Below, in pieces: positions 24,852 through 33,578 of a stretch of 64,000 nucleotides of DNA. Where the stretch lies: assembly GCA_029561345.1 (NCBI GenBank), contig JAKQJC010000028.1, positions 48,458 to 112,457 of the forward strand. The letters run 5' to 3'. A program made the translations under genes and the position numbers. Under the pieces are notes generated by a model. It was given only the letters and a program-made list of their open reading frames with translations, was not told where the DNA came from and ran no database searches. Source of the DNA: Chloroflexota bacterium. Its GTDB lineage: Bacteria; Chloroflexota; Anaerolineae; Anaerolineales; Anaerolineaceae. The first letter of the stretch is position 1; every line of letters starts with the position of its first letter.

Positions 24852-27800
24852 TCAGTGCAGGGCATCCATCAGCTTTTCAAGCTGGTAATCGCTCTGCTCT
24901 TCAGCGGCCATCAGGTCTTTGATGACATCGTGGCAGGCGATGATCTCTTCGATCATCTGCGAGGCGCTCTTGTCGGAGCGGGAAGAGGCCGCCAGCACCG
25001 CCAGCAGCATCATCCACCACAGGGTGTTTTCAAAGGCTTCCTTGTTGAACCAGAGGACGTCTTTATAGCGGTTGACGCCGATGATATGGCGGATTTCTTC
25101 ATCCATCAGATAGTTTTCGACGATGGAGAGCACCGGCATGGCCGATTTGCCCTTGAACCAGTTCTGGTAGGAAACCAGCACCTTGATGAGGTGCACAGCC
25201 TGCCAGGCCTGATCGCGGGGAATATCCATGCCCATCAGGGCTTCGGCCAGAATGGGCCCCAGACGCCATTCGTCCATCCAGCTGCGGCTCTGTTCTTCGT
25301 AGCCTTCCACCTTGAGCACACGTCCCAGGTTGTGGACAAAGAGCCAGCCGAACAGGGTGCCCCAGGCCAGGCGGTTGTTTTCCATGGGGGTCAGCAGGTA
25401 TTCGAGAGCGGCGCTGTAGGAGCGCGAGCCGGGCAGGGGATACTGACCGATCAGCACAGGCAGCGAGAGGACCGATTCCAGATCGCGGCGAAGCTGGCGG
25501 GCCACTGCCATATCGTCGCCGGAGCCGCCAACGTAATTCTTCACCTGGCGCAGCAGTTGAGCCATCTTGCCGCTCAATTCATCCACCAGGCCGCTGTCCA
25601 CCAGCTGTTCGGGGTCAGCCAGGCGGGCGGCATAGAGCCGCGAGAACATGGCGCCGTTGACGAGCTGGCGGAAGGGTTCGTGGACCGGGGCGAGGAAGAG
25701 CACCTGCAGGGCTTCTTCCACCGAAGGCACGCCGCGCCCGCCGAGGTAGGCAGCCAGCTGGGCGTAGCGGTGATGATCGTCATCCTGCACTTCGCGGATA
25801 TCGACAAAGACAAAGGTCTTGTAGGCATCCAGTTCCAGGTACAGGCCCTGCTCGGTCAGCTCGCGGCTGGCGCGCAGGTATTCGAGGCCGGTGTTGTGCT
25901 CGCGCAGGATGCAGAAATGGTTAGGGTCATTGTGCAGGTTGAGACCTTCGGCAAGGGTGCGGCTGAGAATGCGGCGGTCGTTGCCTTCTTTGACGGAATA
26001 GTTCACCGAGTTCTTGACCCAGCCGCGGGTGGAGCCAAATTTGTTATGATAGACCACCAGGGCGCGTTCGCTGCCGATGCCGTTGGAATAGGCAAACACA
26101 TCTTCGTTGATGCGGCCTTCCACCGAGGCAAAATCATAAAGCAGGAAGTGATCCACGCCTGAGAAAACCGGGCGGCGGTGCAGCAGGGGGAAGATTTCGC
26201 GGTTGTGCCGTTCAATCAGCCAGCGGTCGGGGGTTTCCTCCCAATAGGCGCGGCGGTATTCCATGCCGTATTTTTCGGTGAAGCCCTCTACCTGGCCGTG
26301 ACCAAACATGGGCAGGCCGGGCATAGTGGCCATGAGGGTGCAGATGCCGAAGTATTTGTCGCCCTTGCCGAACTGATCCACGGCAGTGCGCTCGTCGGGG
26401 TTGTTCATGAAGTTGACATAGCGCTTAAGAATCTCAGGATCAAATTCGAGGGTGTTTTTCATCACCAGGCGGTACTGAGCGTTATCTTCGTTGCGCAGCA
26501 GGTTCATAAAGGCGCTGTTATAGACGCGGTGCATGCCCAGGGTGCGCACAAAGTAGCCTTCCATCAGCCAGAAGGCTTCAGCCAGCAGCAGGGTGTCGGG
26601 GGCTTCTTTGGCCACGCGGTCCACCACTTCGCGCCAGAATTCCACGGGGAAGGCGGCATCGAAGCGGTCTTTGGTCAGGCCAAATTCGGCGCGGGTGGGA
26701 ATGGCGCCGCCGGTGCCGGGCTCGGGGAACCACAGGCGCTGGAAGTGCTTTTTGGCCAGGGTCATGGCGGCGTCAAAACGGATGATGGGGAACATGCGCG
26801 CCACATGCAGAATGGTTTGGATGACGGCCTCGCGCACCGCCGGGTTGAGGTAATTGAGCTGGGCGGTGTCGTTCCAGGGCATGGAGGTGCCGTCGTTGCC
26901 GTGATAAATATACTGCTCGCGGCCGGTCTGGTGATCGTAGCGTTTGAACACCACGGCTGCATCAGAGCGGCTGTAGTAATGATCTTCCAGGTTGATGGAC
27001 ACGCGGCTGTCGGGCGAAAGGTCGGGCCCGTTGAAGGTATAGGATGGGAAGGGGGAATAATCGAGCGAGAGGAACCAATCGGGGTGCTCGATCACCCAGT
27101 TTGAATCGATGCCCATGTGGTTGGGCACCATGTCGGAGGCCAGGCGGATGCCGCGCAGCCAGGCGCGGTCGCGCAGGTTGGTGTAGGCCTGGTAGCCGCC
27201 GAGGTCGTTGGCGATGTCATAACCGGCGAGGGAGTAGGCAGAAGCCACGGCATCGGGGTTGCCGCACATCACCTTAATGGCCTGTGAGGCTTTGGAGCGT
27301 TCCCACAAGCCAATCAGCCACAGACCGCTGAACCCGCGCTGCGCCAGGGTATCCAGCTCTTCATCGGGAATCTGGTCGAGATGGCGGATTTCGCGCTTGT
27401 AGGTTTTTGAAAGCTGGTCGAGCCAGACGAAGGCGTTTTTGGCGATCATCACCAGACGGGGCATCCATTCGCGGTCAGGGCTGAAGGCTTCCACTTCGCC
27501 GCCCTCGGCGCCAGCCGCTCCGGCTCCCAGCCGGCCAAAAGTGGGGATGGGCACCGGGCCGCCCCCCGCGCCGGGACCGAAGCGCAGCATTTCCTCTTCC
27601 TTTAGCAGGTCGAGGCTGCCGAGAATGCGGTAGAGGTATTTGCCCAGCAGCACGCCCCAGCGTTCGCGGATGAATTCGAGCTGGCCGGAGAGGGAATAGG
27701 GCACGGCTTCAGCCGGGCTGTGGAGCATATCGAGCAGGTTCTGTTTTTCAGGGCCAAAGGGGGGCTGTGTGTCGAGGAAGGATTTGATCTGGGTGATGAC

Positions 27801-28337
27801 TGACAGGTAAGGGGTTTCCTTGCGCAGGTTTGAGTCATCGAAGAACTCGAGGAAGGGAGAACGGGCCGGGTTGACATTGGCCAGCCAGAGCATCATCAGC
27901 TCTTCGAGGGCCACCTGCCGGTTGGGGGTGCCATCGGTTTCGCCAGCCAGGTAGGCGGCGGCCGAAATTTGCTGCTGGTAGACCTCAGTGGTGGGAAATT
28001 CATCAGAAAAGCGCAGCAGAGCCTTATCCACGGCTTCGCGGCCCAGCTTCTCATCCAGCCAGTTCAGCGCATCGGCAGTCAGGGTGGGCCTTTCCTGCTT
28101 CACATAGAGACCCACCACCAGATGCATGATTTCATCAATCATGCCCATGGCGTTGATCTGCCCGGCGCGCACAGCCTGTTCGGGGAAGTTCACCAGGTCG
28201 CGCTTCTGGTTGATCTTCTGGGCAAAGAGACGGACGGCATGGAAATTCGCCATGATCACTTCGCCGCGGATGGAGAAGAGCGACTGGTCGAGCTGGTAGC
28301 GATCGCGAGTCTTTCGCGCAATATGGAATTCTCTCAT
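24852..28337 (-). CDS. Giant GH13 alpha-amylase-family protein
   Basis: 1161 residues, more than twice a normal GH13 enzyme. The catalytic barrel occupies roughly residues 310-800. The nucleophile is Asp522 in IRFDAAMT, the acid/base is Glu587 in LLLAEAF, and the third acid is Asp648 in NNPDE. In most GH13 enzymes the last motif reads NHD; here His is replaced by Pro647. The first 300 residues (helical, with a Gly/Pro linker at about 270-295) and the last 350 (helical) match nothing I know. No signal peptide, so it acts in the cytoplasm, perhaps on glycogen or maltosyl compounds. It is transcribed with an AlkZ-related gene upstream (24-bp gap). Confidence 0.8.
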   Translation of the reverse strand: MREFHIARKTRDRYQLDQSLFSIRGEVIMANFHAVRLFAQKINQKRDLVNFPEQAVRAGQINAMGMIDEIMHLVVGLYVKQERPTLTADALNWLDEKLGREAVDKALLRFSDEFPTTEVYQQQISAAAYLAGETDGTPNRQVALEELMMLWLANVNPARSPFLEFFDDSNLRKETPYLSVITQIKSFLDTQPPFGPEKQNLLDMLHSPAEAVPYSLSGQLEFIRERWGVLLGKYLYRILGSLDLLKEEEMLRFGPGAGGGPVPIPTFGRLGAGAAGAEGGEVEAFSPDREWMPRLVMIAKNAFVWLDQLSKTYKREIRHLDQIPDEELDTLAQRGFSGLWLIGLWERSKASQAIKVMCGNPDAVASAYSLAGYDIANDLGGYQAYTNLRDRAWLRGIRLASDMVPNHMGIDSNWVIEHPDWFLSLDYSPFPSYTFNGPDLSPDSRVSINLEDHYYSRSDAAVVFKRYDHQTGREQYIYHGNDGTSMPWNDTAQLNYLNPAVREAVIQTILHVARMFPIIRFDAAMTLAKKHFQRLWFPEPGTGGAIPTRAEFGLTKDRFDAAFPVEFWREVVDRVAKEAPDTLLLAEAFWLMEGYFVRTLGMHRVYNSAFMNLLRNEDNAQYRLVMKNTLEFDPEILKRYVNFMNNPDERTAVDQFGKGDKYFGICTLMATMPGLPMFGHGQVEGFTEKYGMEYRRAYWEETPDRWLIERHNREIFPLLHRRPVFSGVDHFLLYDFASVEGRINEDVFAYSNGIGSERALVVYHNKFGSTRGWVKNSVNYSVKEGNDRRILSRTLAEGLNLHNDPNHFCILREHNTGLEYLRASRELTEQGLYLELDAYKTFVFVDIREVQDDDHHRYAQLAAYLGGRGVPSVEEALQVLFLAPVHEPFRQLVNGAMFSRLYAARLADPEQLVDSGLVDELSGKMAQLLRQVKNYVGGSGDDMAVARQLRRDLESVLSLPVLIGQYPLPGSRSYSAALEYLLTPMENNRLAWGTLFGWLFVHNLGRVLKVEGYEEQSRSWMDEWRLGPILAEALMGMDIPRDQAWQAVHLIKVLVSYQNWFKGKSAMPVLSIVENYLMDEEIRHIIGVNRYKDVLWFNKEAFENTLWWMMLLAVLAASSRSDKSASQMIEEIIACHDVIKDLMAAEEQSDYQLEKLMDALH

Positions 28338-28361
28338 AGCCTCATCCTTTCTGATTTGCGT

Positions 28362-29243
28362 CTATGCCTGAGCTGTATCTGCCGGATCAAGGACCGTTTT
28401 GAGGGCCAGCCATTCGCCTTTGTGGCCGGCCAGCTGGGCCTGATCCACACAGACTCCCTGAGAAACCAGCTTTTCCAGCGGGCGCTGGTAAAGGGATTCT
28501 TTCCAGCCAAAGAGCCTGTGAATATCGCTGCGGGGAAGCGCGCCGAGCGACTGCAGCGTGCAGGCAATCAGGCGGCGGCGGGCTTCCTCTTCGGAAATAA
28601 AACGCGCCTTTTCCGGCAGTTCGGGAAAATGGCGTGCAGATATCTCATATATGAAGGCATAATTCCAGCGGCCCACATGCGCCACGCCCACCGGCAGGAT
28701 TTTGAAATCGGCCATCAGGGTGTCGAGGGCTTTATTAAAGCGGGAATCGCTTTCCGCGCTGGTGAGGCGGGCGGCTTTGCGCAGGGCCAGGGTATCCAGC
28801 GGGCCTTCTTTGAGCAGGGCTTCATAGACCAGTTTGGCTTCCTGGGTGAGCTCGCCCTGCTCGTACTGCATCAGGTAGTCGTTTTCAATATCGCCAAAGT
28901 TGTTGGAGAGAGCGTAAAACCAGGGGGCCACCTCCAGCGAGAGGAAGGCGTTGCGCTTGCGCAGCACCCGACCGTAATAAACCACGCGCTGGTCGAGCAG
29001 CGAATCCTTCCAATCCCAGGTGATGTGGCCGGGGTCATCGTGCTCATCGGGAACGGGGCGGTCGCCAGCCACCGCTGCCCACAGGGAGGGCAGGGTGATG
29101 CCGGTGATGGGCCAGAAAGCAATAAACCCCCGTTCGTTGATGTAAGCCACGGCTTCATCGCGGGTTTTCAGGCGCAGACCGGGCAGGGTGCGAAAACTGC
29201 GCTGGCGGAATGCTTCGAGCAGGGCGGGTTGAATGGTCAACAT
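28362..29243 (-). CDS. AlkZ-related winged-helix protein
   Basis: 293 residues. The pattern (VAYINERGFIAFWPITG, AGDRPVPDEHDDPGHITWDWKDSLL, YEALLKEGPLDTLALRKAA) matches proteins annotated as AlkZ-related, distant relatives of the winged-helix DNA glycosylase AlkZ/YcaQ. The glycosylase QxQ motif is not evident, so a repair function is unproven. TATAAT at about 29258 lies ten bases before ATG 29243, which is therefore preferred to ATG 29270, because the longer frame would contain the promoter. It is the upstream gene of the pair with the giant GH13 protein. Confidence 0.65.
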   Translation of the reverse strand: MLTIQPALLEAFRQRSFRTLPGLRLKTRDEAVAYINERGFIAFWPITGITLPSLWAAVAGDRPVPDEHDDPGHITWDWKDSLLDQRVVYYGRVLRKRNAFLSLEVAPWFYALSNNFGDIENDYLMQYEQGELTQEAKLVYEALLKEGPLDTLALRKAARLTSAESDSRFNKALDTLMADFKILPVGVAHVGRWNYAFIYEISARHFPELPEKARFISEEEARRRLIACTLQSLGALPRSDIHRLFGWKESLYQRPLEKLVSQGVCVDQAQLAGHKGEWLALKTVLDPADTAQA

Positions 29244-29316
29244 AGGTGTATTGATTATACCCCGAAGCATAAAAAATTTATGATAGAATTAAAGGTGCTA
29301 CTCGGTCTTGTTTTTG

Positions 29317-29337
29317 TTACCGCAAAGGGCGCAAAGG
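29317..29337 (+). repeat. CGCAAAG-rich intergenic motif
   Basis: Two close copies of GCGCAAAGG/CCGCAAAGG in the leader of the amylase gene. A related string (acaaagacgcaaagg, minus strand) occurs near 44055 before argS. Such CGCAAAG runs recur in intergenic DNA of many bacteria; here they lie only in leaders. Confidence 0.4.
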
Positions 29338-29397
29338 ATGCCAGGGACACAACCTTGGAGAAACAGGATTGTTTCAAAAGCGAAAAACGGAGGGAAA

Positions 29398-30738
29398 ATG
29401 GCAAAAAACACACCACCCAGCACCCAGCAGTTGGTCATTTATGAGGTTTATGTGCGCAATCACGGCCCCAACGGCAACTTTGCCGATGTGGAGGCCGATT
29501 TGCCGCGTATTAAAGCCATGGGCGTGGATGTGCTCTGGCTGATGCCCATTCACCCCATTGGCGAAGCCAACAAGAAGGGCACGCTGGGTTGTCCATATTC
29601 CATTCAAAACTATCTGGATGTGAACCCGGAATACGGCACCAAGAGCGATTTTTTCAAGCTGATTCACAGCGCCCATGAACTGGGCCTGAAGGTGATGATT
29701 GATGTGGTGTATAACCACACCTCGCACGATTCTGTGCTGGTGTTTGAACATCCCGATTGGTTCAACCAGGATGAGTTTGGCATTCCGGTTTCAACCGTGC
29801 CTGACTGGAGCGACGTGATTGACCTGAAATTCACGGGCAATGAGCGCCTGGCGGCTTACCTGATTGAGGCTTTGCAGGGCTGGGCGGCTTTTGGCGTGGA
29901 CGGCTTCCGCTGCGATGTGGCTTCACTGCTGCCGCTGGATTTTTGGACGCGGGCGCGCTATGCGGTGGAGCAGATCAAGCCGGGCGTGATCTGGCTGGCG
30001 GAATCGGTTCATGCCAGCTTTGTGAATCACCGGCGCTTCCACGGACTGACCGGGCTTTCGGACGGCGAGCTGCACCAGGCTTTTGACATCACTTACGATT
30101 ACGATATCTGGCCGGTGTGGCAGGCGGCGGTGGACGGGAAGATTTCGCCCACGCGTTACCTTGAAATGCTGCGCTACCAGGAAGCCGTTTTGCCGGCGCA
30201 TGCGGTGAAAATGCGCTGCGTGGAAAACCACGATCAGCTGCGCGTGATGAAGCTGGCGCCGACCCCGGCGCGGGCCCTCGCCTGGACGGCTTTCCAGGCA
30301 TTCAACCGCGGCGCGCTGATGTTTTACGCCGGGCAGGAATCGGCCAACACGCACACGCCTTCCCTCTTTGAAGTTGACAAAGTGGATTGGGGCACCTATC
30401 CCCTGCAGCCGCTGCTGACCCGCCTGGCGCACTTGAAAAAAGACCCGGCTCTGAAGCAGGGCAAGCTGCATTTCCTGGCCGGCGAGCCGGCCATCCAGGC
30501 GGCCTGGCAGTTGAACGGGGCCAACCTTTACGGCGTCTTTAACGTTTCAGGGGCCAGCGGTCTGGCGGCGGTGCAGCTGCCCGATGGCCATTATCTGGAT
30601 CTGCTCAGCGACGGCATGGTGGAGGTGGCCCAGGGCAGGCTTCTGCTGCCTGAAAGCGCCTTCATTTTGCGCTGCCCGCATGCGCTGGATTTAAACCCCC
30701 TGGTCTTTGACCTGCTGGAATACCATCACCCGGAATAG
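29398..30738 (+). CDS. GH13 alpha-amylase-family enzyme
   Basis: 446 residues, compact and cytoplasmic. The four GH13 regions are intact: DVVYNHTS, GFRCDVAS (nucleophile Asp173), WLAES (acid/base Glu202) and ENHDQ (Asp279). It lacks carbohydrate-binding modules. The likely substrate is a maltooligosaccharide or glycogen-derived glucan. The ATG at 29398 has GGAGGGA about five bases upstream; a frame opening at 29308 would lie in the repeat-like leader. It faces away from the giant GH13 operon across a 154-bp gap and has its own terminator. Confidence 0.88.
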   Translation: MAKNTPPSTQQLVIYEVYVRNHGPNGNFADVEADLPRIKAMGVDVLWLMPIHPIGEANKKGTLGCPYSIQNYLDVNPEYGTKSDFFKLIHSAHELGLKVMIDVVYNHTSHDSVLVFEHPDWFNQDEFGIPVSTVPDWSDVIDLKFTGNERLAAYLIEALQGWAAFGVDGFRCDVASLLPLDFWTRARYAVEQIKPGVIWLAESVHASFVNHRRFHGLTGLSDGELHQAFDITYDYDIWPVWQAAVDGKISPTRYLEMLRYQEAVLPAHAVKMRCVENHDQLRVMKLAPTPARALAWTAFQAFNRGALMFYAGQESANTHTPSLFEVDKVDWGTYPLQPLLTRLAHLKKDPALKQGKLHFLAGEPAIQAAWQLNGANLYGVFNVSGASGLAAVQLPDGHYLDLLSDGMVEVAQGRLLLPESAFILRCPHALDLNPLVFDLLEYHHPE

Positions 30739-30760
30739 GGCGGGGATTGTTATAGAGACG

Positions 30761-30792
30761 AACTGCCGGCTGAACAGGCCGGCAGTTTTTAC
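30761..30792 (+). terminator. Rho-independent terminator after the amylase gene
   Basis: Perfect 10-bp stem AACTGCCGGC/GCCGGCAGTT (30761-30770, 30778-30787), then a T-run. Confidence 0.9.
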
Positions 30793-30866
30793 TTCACAGC
30801 TTTCTGACATAAAGCATGCCCGATTGGAGATTGAACCGGCGCAGCCTATGATACCTGGAGAAAATC

Positions 30867-31172
30867 ATGAGCCAGTCAGCATCAGAAGTGATTTCAAAAA
30901 TTCTATTCCTGATTTCTCAATGTGGTTTGGCCATCCTGTGTATAACCAATCCTATTTTGGCCCTTAGAATCATGTATATACCGGCAACATGGATTAAAAA
31001 ATCAGCCATCATTCTTCCAGAAAAGTATGAATTGCTGCTTAATTTGCTTGAAAATGATCCGGAACAATTTAGGGAAACATTTCCAGAAAATGTATCTGTT
31101 GTTTACAAAATTGGAGCTGTGGCTTTTATCATAGCAATGGCAAGTTTGTGCGGTTTGTTAACCATGATTTGA
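30867..31172 (+). CDS. Small membrane protein
   Basis: 101 residues with hydrophobic segments at about 9-37 and 79-100 and a charged, helical middle (LLENDPEQFRETFPE). No known family. GGAG lies about nine bases before the ATG. Its base composition is clearly richer in A and T than the flanking genes, and codons such as ATA and AAA are frequent, so it may be a recent arrival or under different constraint. It is followed by a decayed gene. Confidence 0.6.
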   Translation: MSQSASEVISKILFLISQCGLAILCITNPILALRIMYIPATWIKKSAIILPEKYELLLNLLENDPEQFRETFPENVSVVYKIGAVAFIIAMASLCGLLTMI

Positions 31173-31199
31173 AGCAGATGAAGTGATGCTGCTGACGGA

Positions 31200-31445
31200 G
31201 GATGTATATGTAAAGAAATACAACGAGGAGATTAATCGGTCTGCCGGTTGTTTTGCTGATGATGATTGCCTTCACAGTACCGGATAAACCTGGAAACGAA
31301 GGCAATCGATTTGCTATCACCATATAGAGACGGTAATACGTATAATCCAATCTGGCAGCCGAAGGAAAATGGGGAAAATAACGCAAGCCTGGCTGGCGGC
31401 GGCCCAACCCCACAGCCCAAAGCCCGGCAAATGGAAAACCTTGAA
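31200..31445 (+). pseudogene. Decayed gene fragments
   Basis: A ribosome-site-like AACGAGGAG is followed by a piece coding a signal-peptide-like segment (RLIGLPVVLLMMIAFTV, about 31225-31275), broken by frameshift and stop. Another frame at 31300-31360 encodes LLSPYRDGNTYNPIWQPK, which resembles a WD40-like or TolB-type beta-propeller blade. These look like remains of a secreted propeller protein after an internal deletion. The identification is tentative. Confidence 0.4.
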
Positions 31446-31471
31446 CAGCTCATAACAAGGAGTTGATCGAT

Positions 31472-31921
31472 ATGACCAGATCTGACTGGAAATCCATTCT
31501 GCTTCCCCTGGTGATCGTCCCGGCGGGCGGTTTATTGATTTTGGCAGCGGGCTATCTGCTGTATTTCGGCGTGGTGATGCTGGTGGAATCGGCTTTTTAT
31601 GCTGATGACCCCACCGCGGTGCCGATGGATGTGATCCGCCAGGCTTTCGCGGTCTTTTCCCTGGTCCTTTATGTGCCGCTGCTGCGGGTGAAGGCGCCTG
31701 ACCTGCTCAAGGCGGCTGTTCTGGTTGGGCCGCTGACCATGCTGATCATCACCATGATCCTGCGGTTTTATCAGAACCCGGCCCTGGCCGGTTTCATCAC
31801 CGCGGCCATTGCCGGCCTGTGCCTTTTCCTGCTGTATCAATTTAAGAAGCCGTGGTTCTACTTTTACGCGGCGGGGGTTTCCGCATTGGCAGGGATATTT
31901 TACGCCTGGCCGAGAAATTGA
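31472..31921 (+). CDS. Small multi-pass membrane protein
   Basis: 149 residues with four or five membrane segments and no charged motif of known function. AAGGAG (31457-31462) lies nine bases before the ATG; a TTG three codons earlier is less well placed. Composition is back to the high-G+C norm of the window. Function unknown. It ends 46 bp before the 3' end of the convergent glycerate kinase gene, with no clear terminator between. Confidence 0.65.
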   Translation: MTRSDWKSILLPLVIVPAGGLLILAAGYLLYFGVVMLVESAFYADDPTAVPMDVIRQAFAVFSLVLYVPLLRVKAPDLLKAAVLVGPLTMLIITMILRFYQNPALAGFITAAIAGLCLFLLYQFKKPWFYFYAAGVSALAGIFYAWPRN

Positions 31922-31966
31922 GGGCGGAGGCGCGCGGGGGAATTTTTTACACAGAGTTTGGAATAA

Positions 31967-33313
31967 TTACCAGGTGACCAGGAAGGCCAGGTCGTTGACG
32001 TTGGTGCCGGTCTGGGCGAGGGGCAGCAGGCTGCCGGTTTGCTGCCAGAAGGGGAAGGAGTCGTTGCGCGCCAGGTAGGCGGCCGGATCCAGGCCCAGGG
32101 CGCGGGCGCGTTCCAGGCTGGCGGCGCAGGCCACTGCTCCGGCCACGCCGCTGTTGCCGTCATCGCCATCGGTGGCCAGGGTAATCAGGGCGGCGTTTTC
32201 CAGTCCGGCCAGTTCGGGCAGGGCAGCCAGGGCCAGCTCCAGGTTGCGCCCGCCCACGCCGCTGCCGCGCAGGGTGACGGTGGTTTCTCCGCCGGCCACC
32301 AGGCAGGCGGAGCGGGGCAGGGGTTCGTTGTGCCGGGCCATCTGGCTCAGCACACCAGCCAAAAAGAGCCCGGCCTGGGCAGCTTCACCGGTCAGGCGGG
32401 TGGTCAGCACGGCGCTGTGAAAACCGGCGGCGCGGGCGGCTTCAACAGCGGCGCGGGCAGCGCCTTCATTGCTGCCCACCAGCAGGTTTTGGGTCAGCGC
32501 CAGGCGCGGATCGCCGGGCTTGGGGGTTTCGGGGTTGTTGTTCAGCGCGCGCAGCACGGCCGGGGGCAGGTTGGGCCGCAGCTGATATTTATCCAGCAGG
32601 GCCAGGGCATCGGCGCGGGTGGAGGCATCGGGCACGGTGGGGCCAGAGGCGATGATATCCAGCGGGCTGCCGACCACATCAGAGAGGATGAGGGTGAGCA
32701 GGCGCGCCGGATAAGTGCGGGCGGCGAGCTGCCCGCCTTTCACCGTGTCGAGGTGCTTGCGCAGGGTGTTGATTTCATTGATATTGGCCCCGCAGGCCAG
32801 AAGCTGGCGGGTGAGGGCCTGCAAATCGCCAAGGGTCAGGCCGGCAGCGGGTTCGGTGAGCAGGGCCGAGGCGCCGCCCGAAACCAGGCAGATCACCAGG
32901 TCATCAGCGCTGAGGTCTCCCAGGCTGGCGAGCATCTGGCGGGTGGCTTCAATGCTGGCCGGTCCGGGCACGGGGTGGCTGCCCCAAAGAATGGTCAATT
33001 GATCTTTGCGGATGGGCTCTGCTTCGGTGTCGGCGATGGGCTTGCCCACCACGGTGATGGATTCGACCCGGTCCTTGAGCAGGCTGAGCAGGGCGCGGCC
33101 CATGGTCGGCGAAGCCTTGCCAAAGCCAATGCCAATCACGCGGCGGCAGGCGTTCAGGTCGAAGGTTTGAGCGCCTGCCCGGAGCCAGCGGCCGTCAAAG
33201 GCCAGGCTTGATAGGACCGCCTGGGCCGGATCAGCCGCCTGCAAGGCCGCATTGATGATGCGGCAGACGGACTCAGATGCGCCGGGGGGAAGACCGGGAA
33301 GGTTGGACAGCAT
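31967..33313 (-). CDS. Glycerate 2-kinase (MOFRL/GckA family)
   Basis: 448 residues. The family phosphorylates D-glycerate with ATP to 2-phosphoglycerate. It has the N-terminal DUF4147 domain (IGIGFGKASPTMGRALL, VSGGASALL) and the C-terminal MOFRL domain (GGETTVTLRGSGVGGRNLELALA and TDGDDGNSGVAGA). These segments carry the nucleotide and glycerate sites of the family. The gene is alone. Its TATAAT lies six bases before the ATG, so the mRNA is probably leaderless. Confidence 0.92.
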   Translation of the reverse strand: MLSNLPGLPPGASESVCRIINAALQAADPAQAVLSSLAFDGRWLRAGAQTFDLNACRRVIGIGFGKASPTMGRALLSLLKDRVESITVVGKPIADTEAEPIRKDQLTILWGSHPVPGPASIEATRQMLASLGDLSADDLVICLVSGGASALLTEPAAGLTLGDLQALTRQLLACGANINEINTLRKHLDTVKGGQLAARTYPARLLTLILSDVVGSPLDIIASGPTVPDASTRADALALLDKYQLRPNLPPAVLRALNNNPETPKPGDPRLALTQNLLVGSNEGAARAAVEAARAAGFHSAVLTTRLTGEAAQAGLFLAGVLSQMARHNEPLPRSACLVAGGETTVTLRGSGVGGRNLELALAALPELAGLENAALITLATDGDDGNSGVAGAVACAASLERARALGLDPAAYLARNDSFPFWQQTGSLLPLAQTGTNVNDLAFLVTW

Positions 33314-33319
33314 ATCACT

Positions 33320-33325
33320 ATTATA
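33320..33325 (-). promoter_or_regulatory. -10 element, candidate leaderless start of the glycerate kinase gene
   Basis: On the minus strand TATAAT is followed by AGTGAT and then ATG (33313). No ribosome site. The -35 region is weak (TTTTAC, 17-bp spacer). Confidence 0.55.
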
Positions 33326-33481
33326 AACGCTTTTGACGCCGGGTAAAACAGGTCAGCACGGCTGAAAGAACCCACCTGAGCCGCGGCAGTATTTCTTGGG
33401 ATACCCGCCAAAAATGAACCGGATCACACCGGCTTTATGTTGTATAATTACGCAGTCTGTCAGGTGATATTTGTCAGTAAC

Positions 33482-33550
33482 CTGTATTTTGAAGATACAG
33501 TATACTTTAGGAAATCGCTGCGGGTTTATTATCTGGCAAAAGCCAGTTTT
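33482..33550 (+). promoter_or_regulatory. Promoter-proximal inverted repeats before the acetyl-CoA synthetase gene
   Basis: In the 265-bp gap 33314-33578, CTGTAT (33482-33487) and ATACAG (33495-33500) form an inverted repeat abutting a TATACT (33501-33506), as an operator would. Downstream CTGGC-aaaa-GCCAG followed by TTTT (33533-33550) is a small hairpin in the leader. The regulator is not known. Confidence 0.4.
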
Positions 33551-33578
33551 GTATCTTAAAATCTGAGGAGTACCAGAC

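Noticed and set aside
24855..27104. Long plus-strand frames opposite the giant GH13 gene
   Set aside because: Same reason: shadow frames of a biased coding strand; catalytic motifs are only on the minus strand.
32039..33211. Long open frame opposite the glycerate kinase gene
   Set aside because: It is a mirror of a high-G+C gene with clear family motifs; its Gly/Gln/His-rich translation matches nothing and it has no ribosome site.
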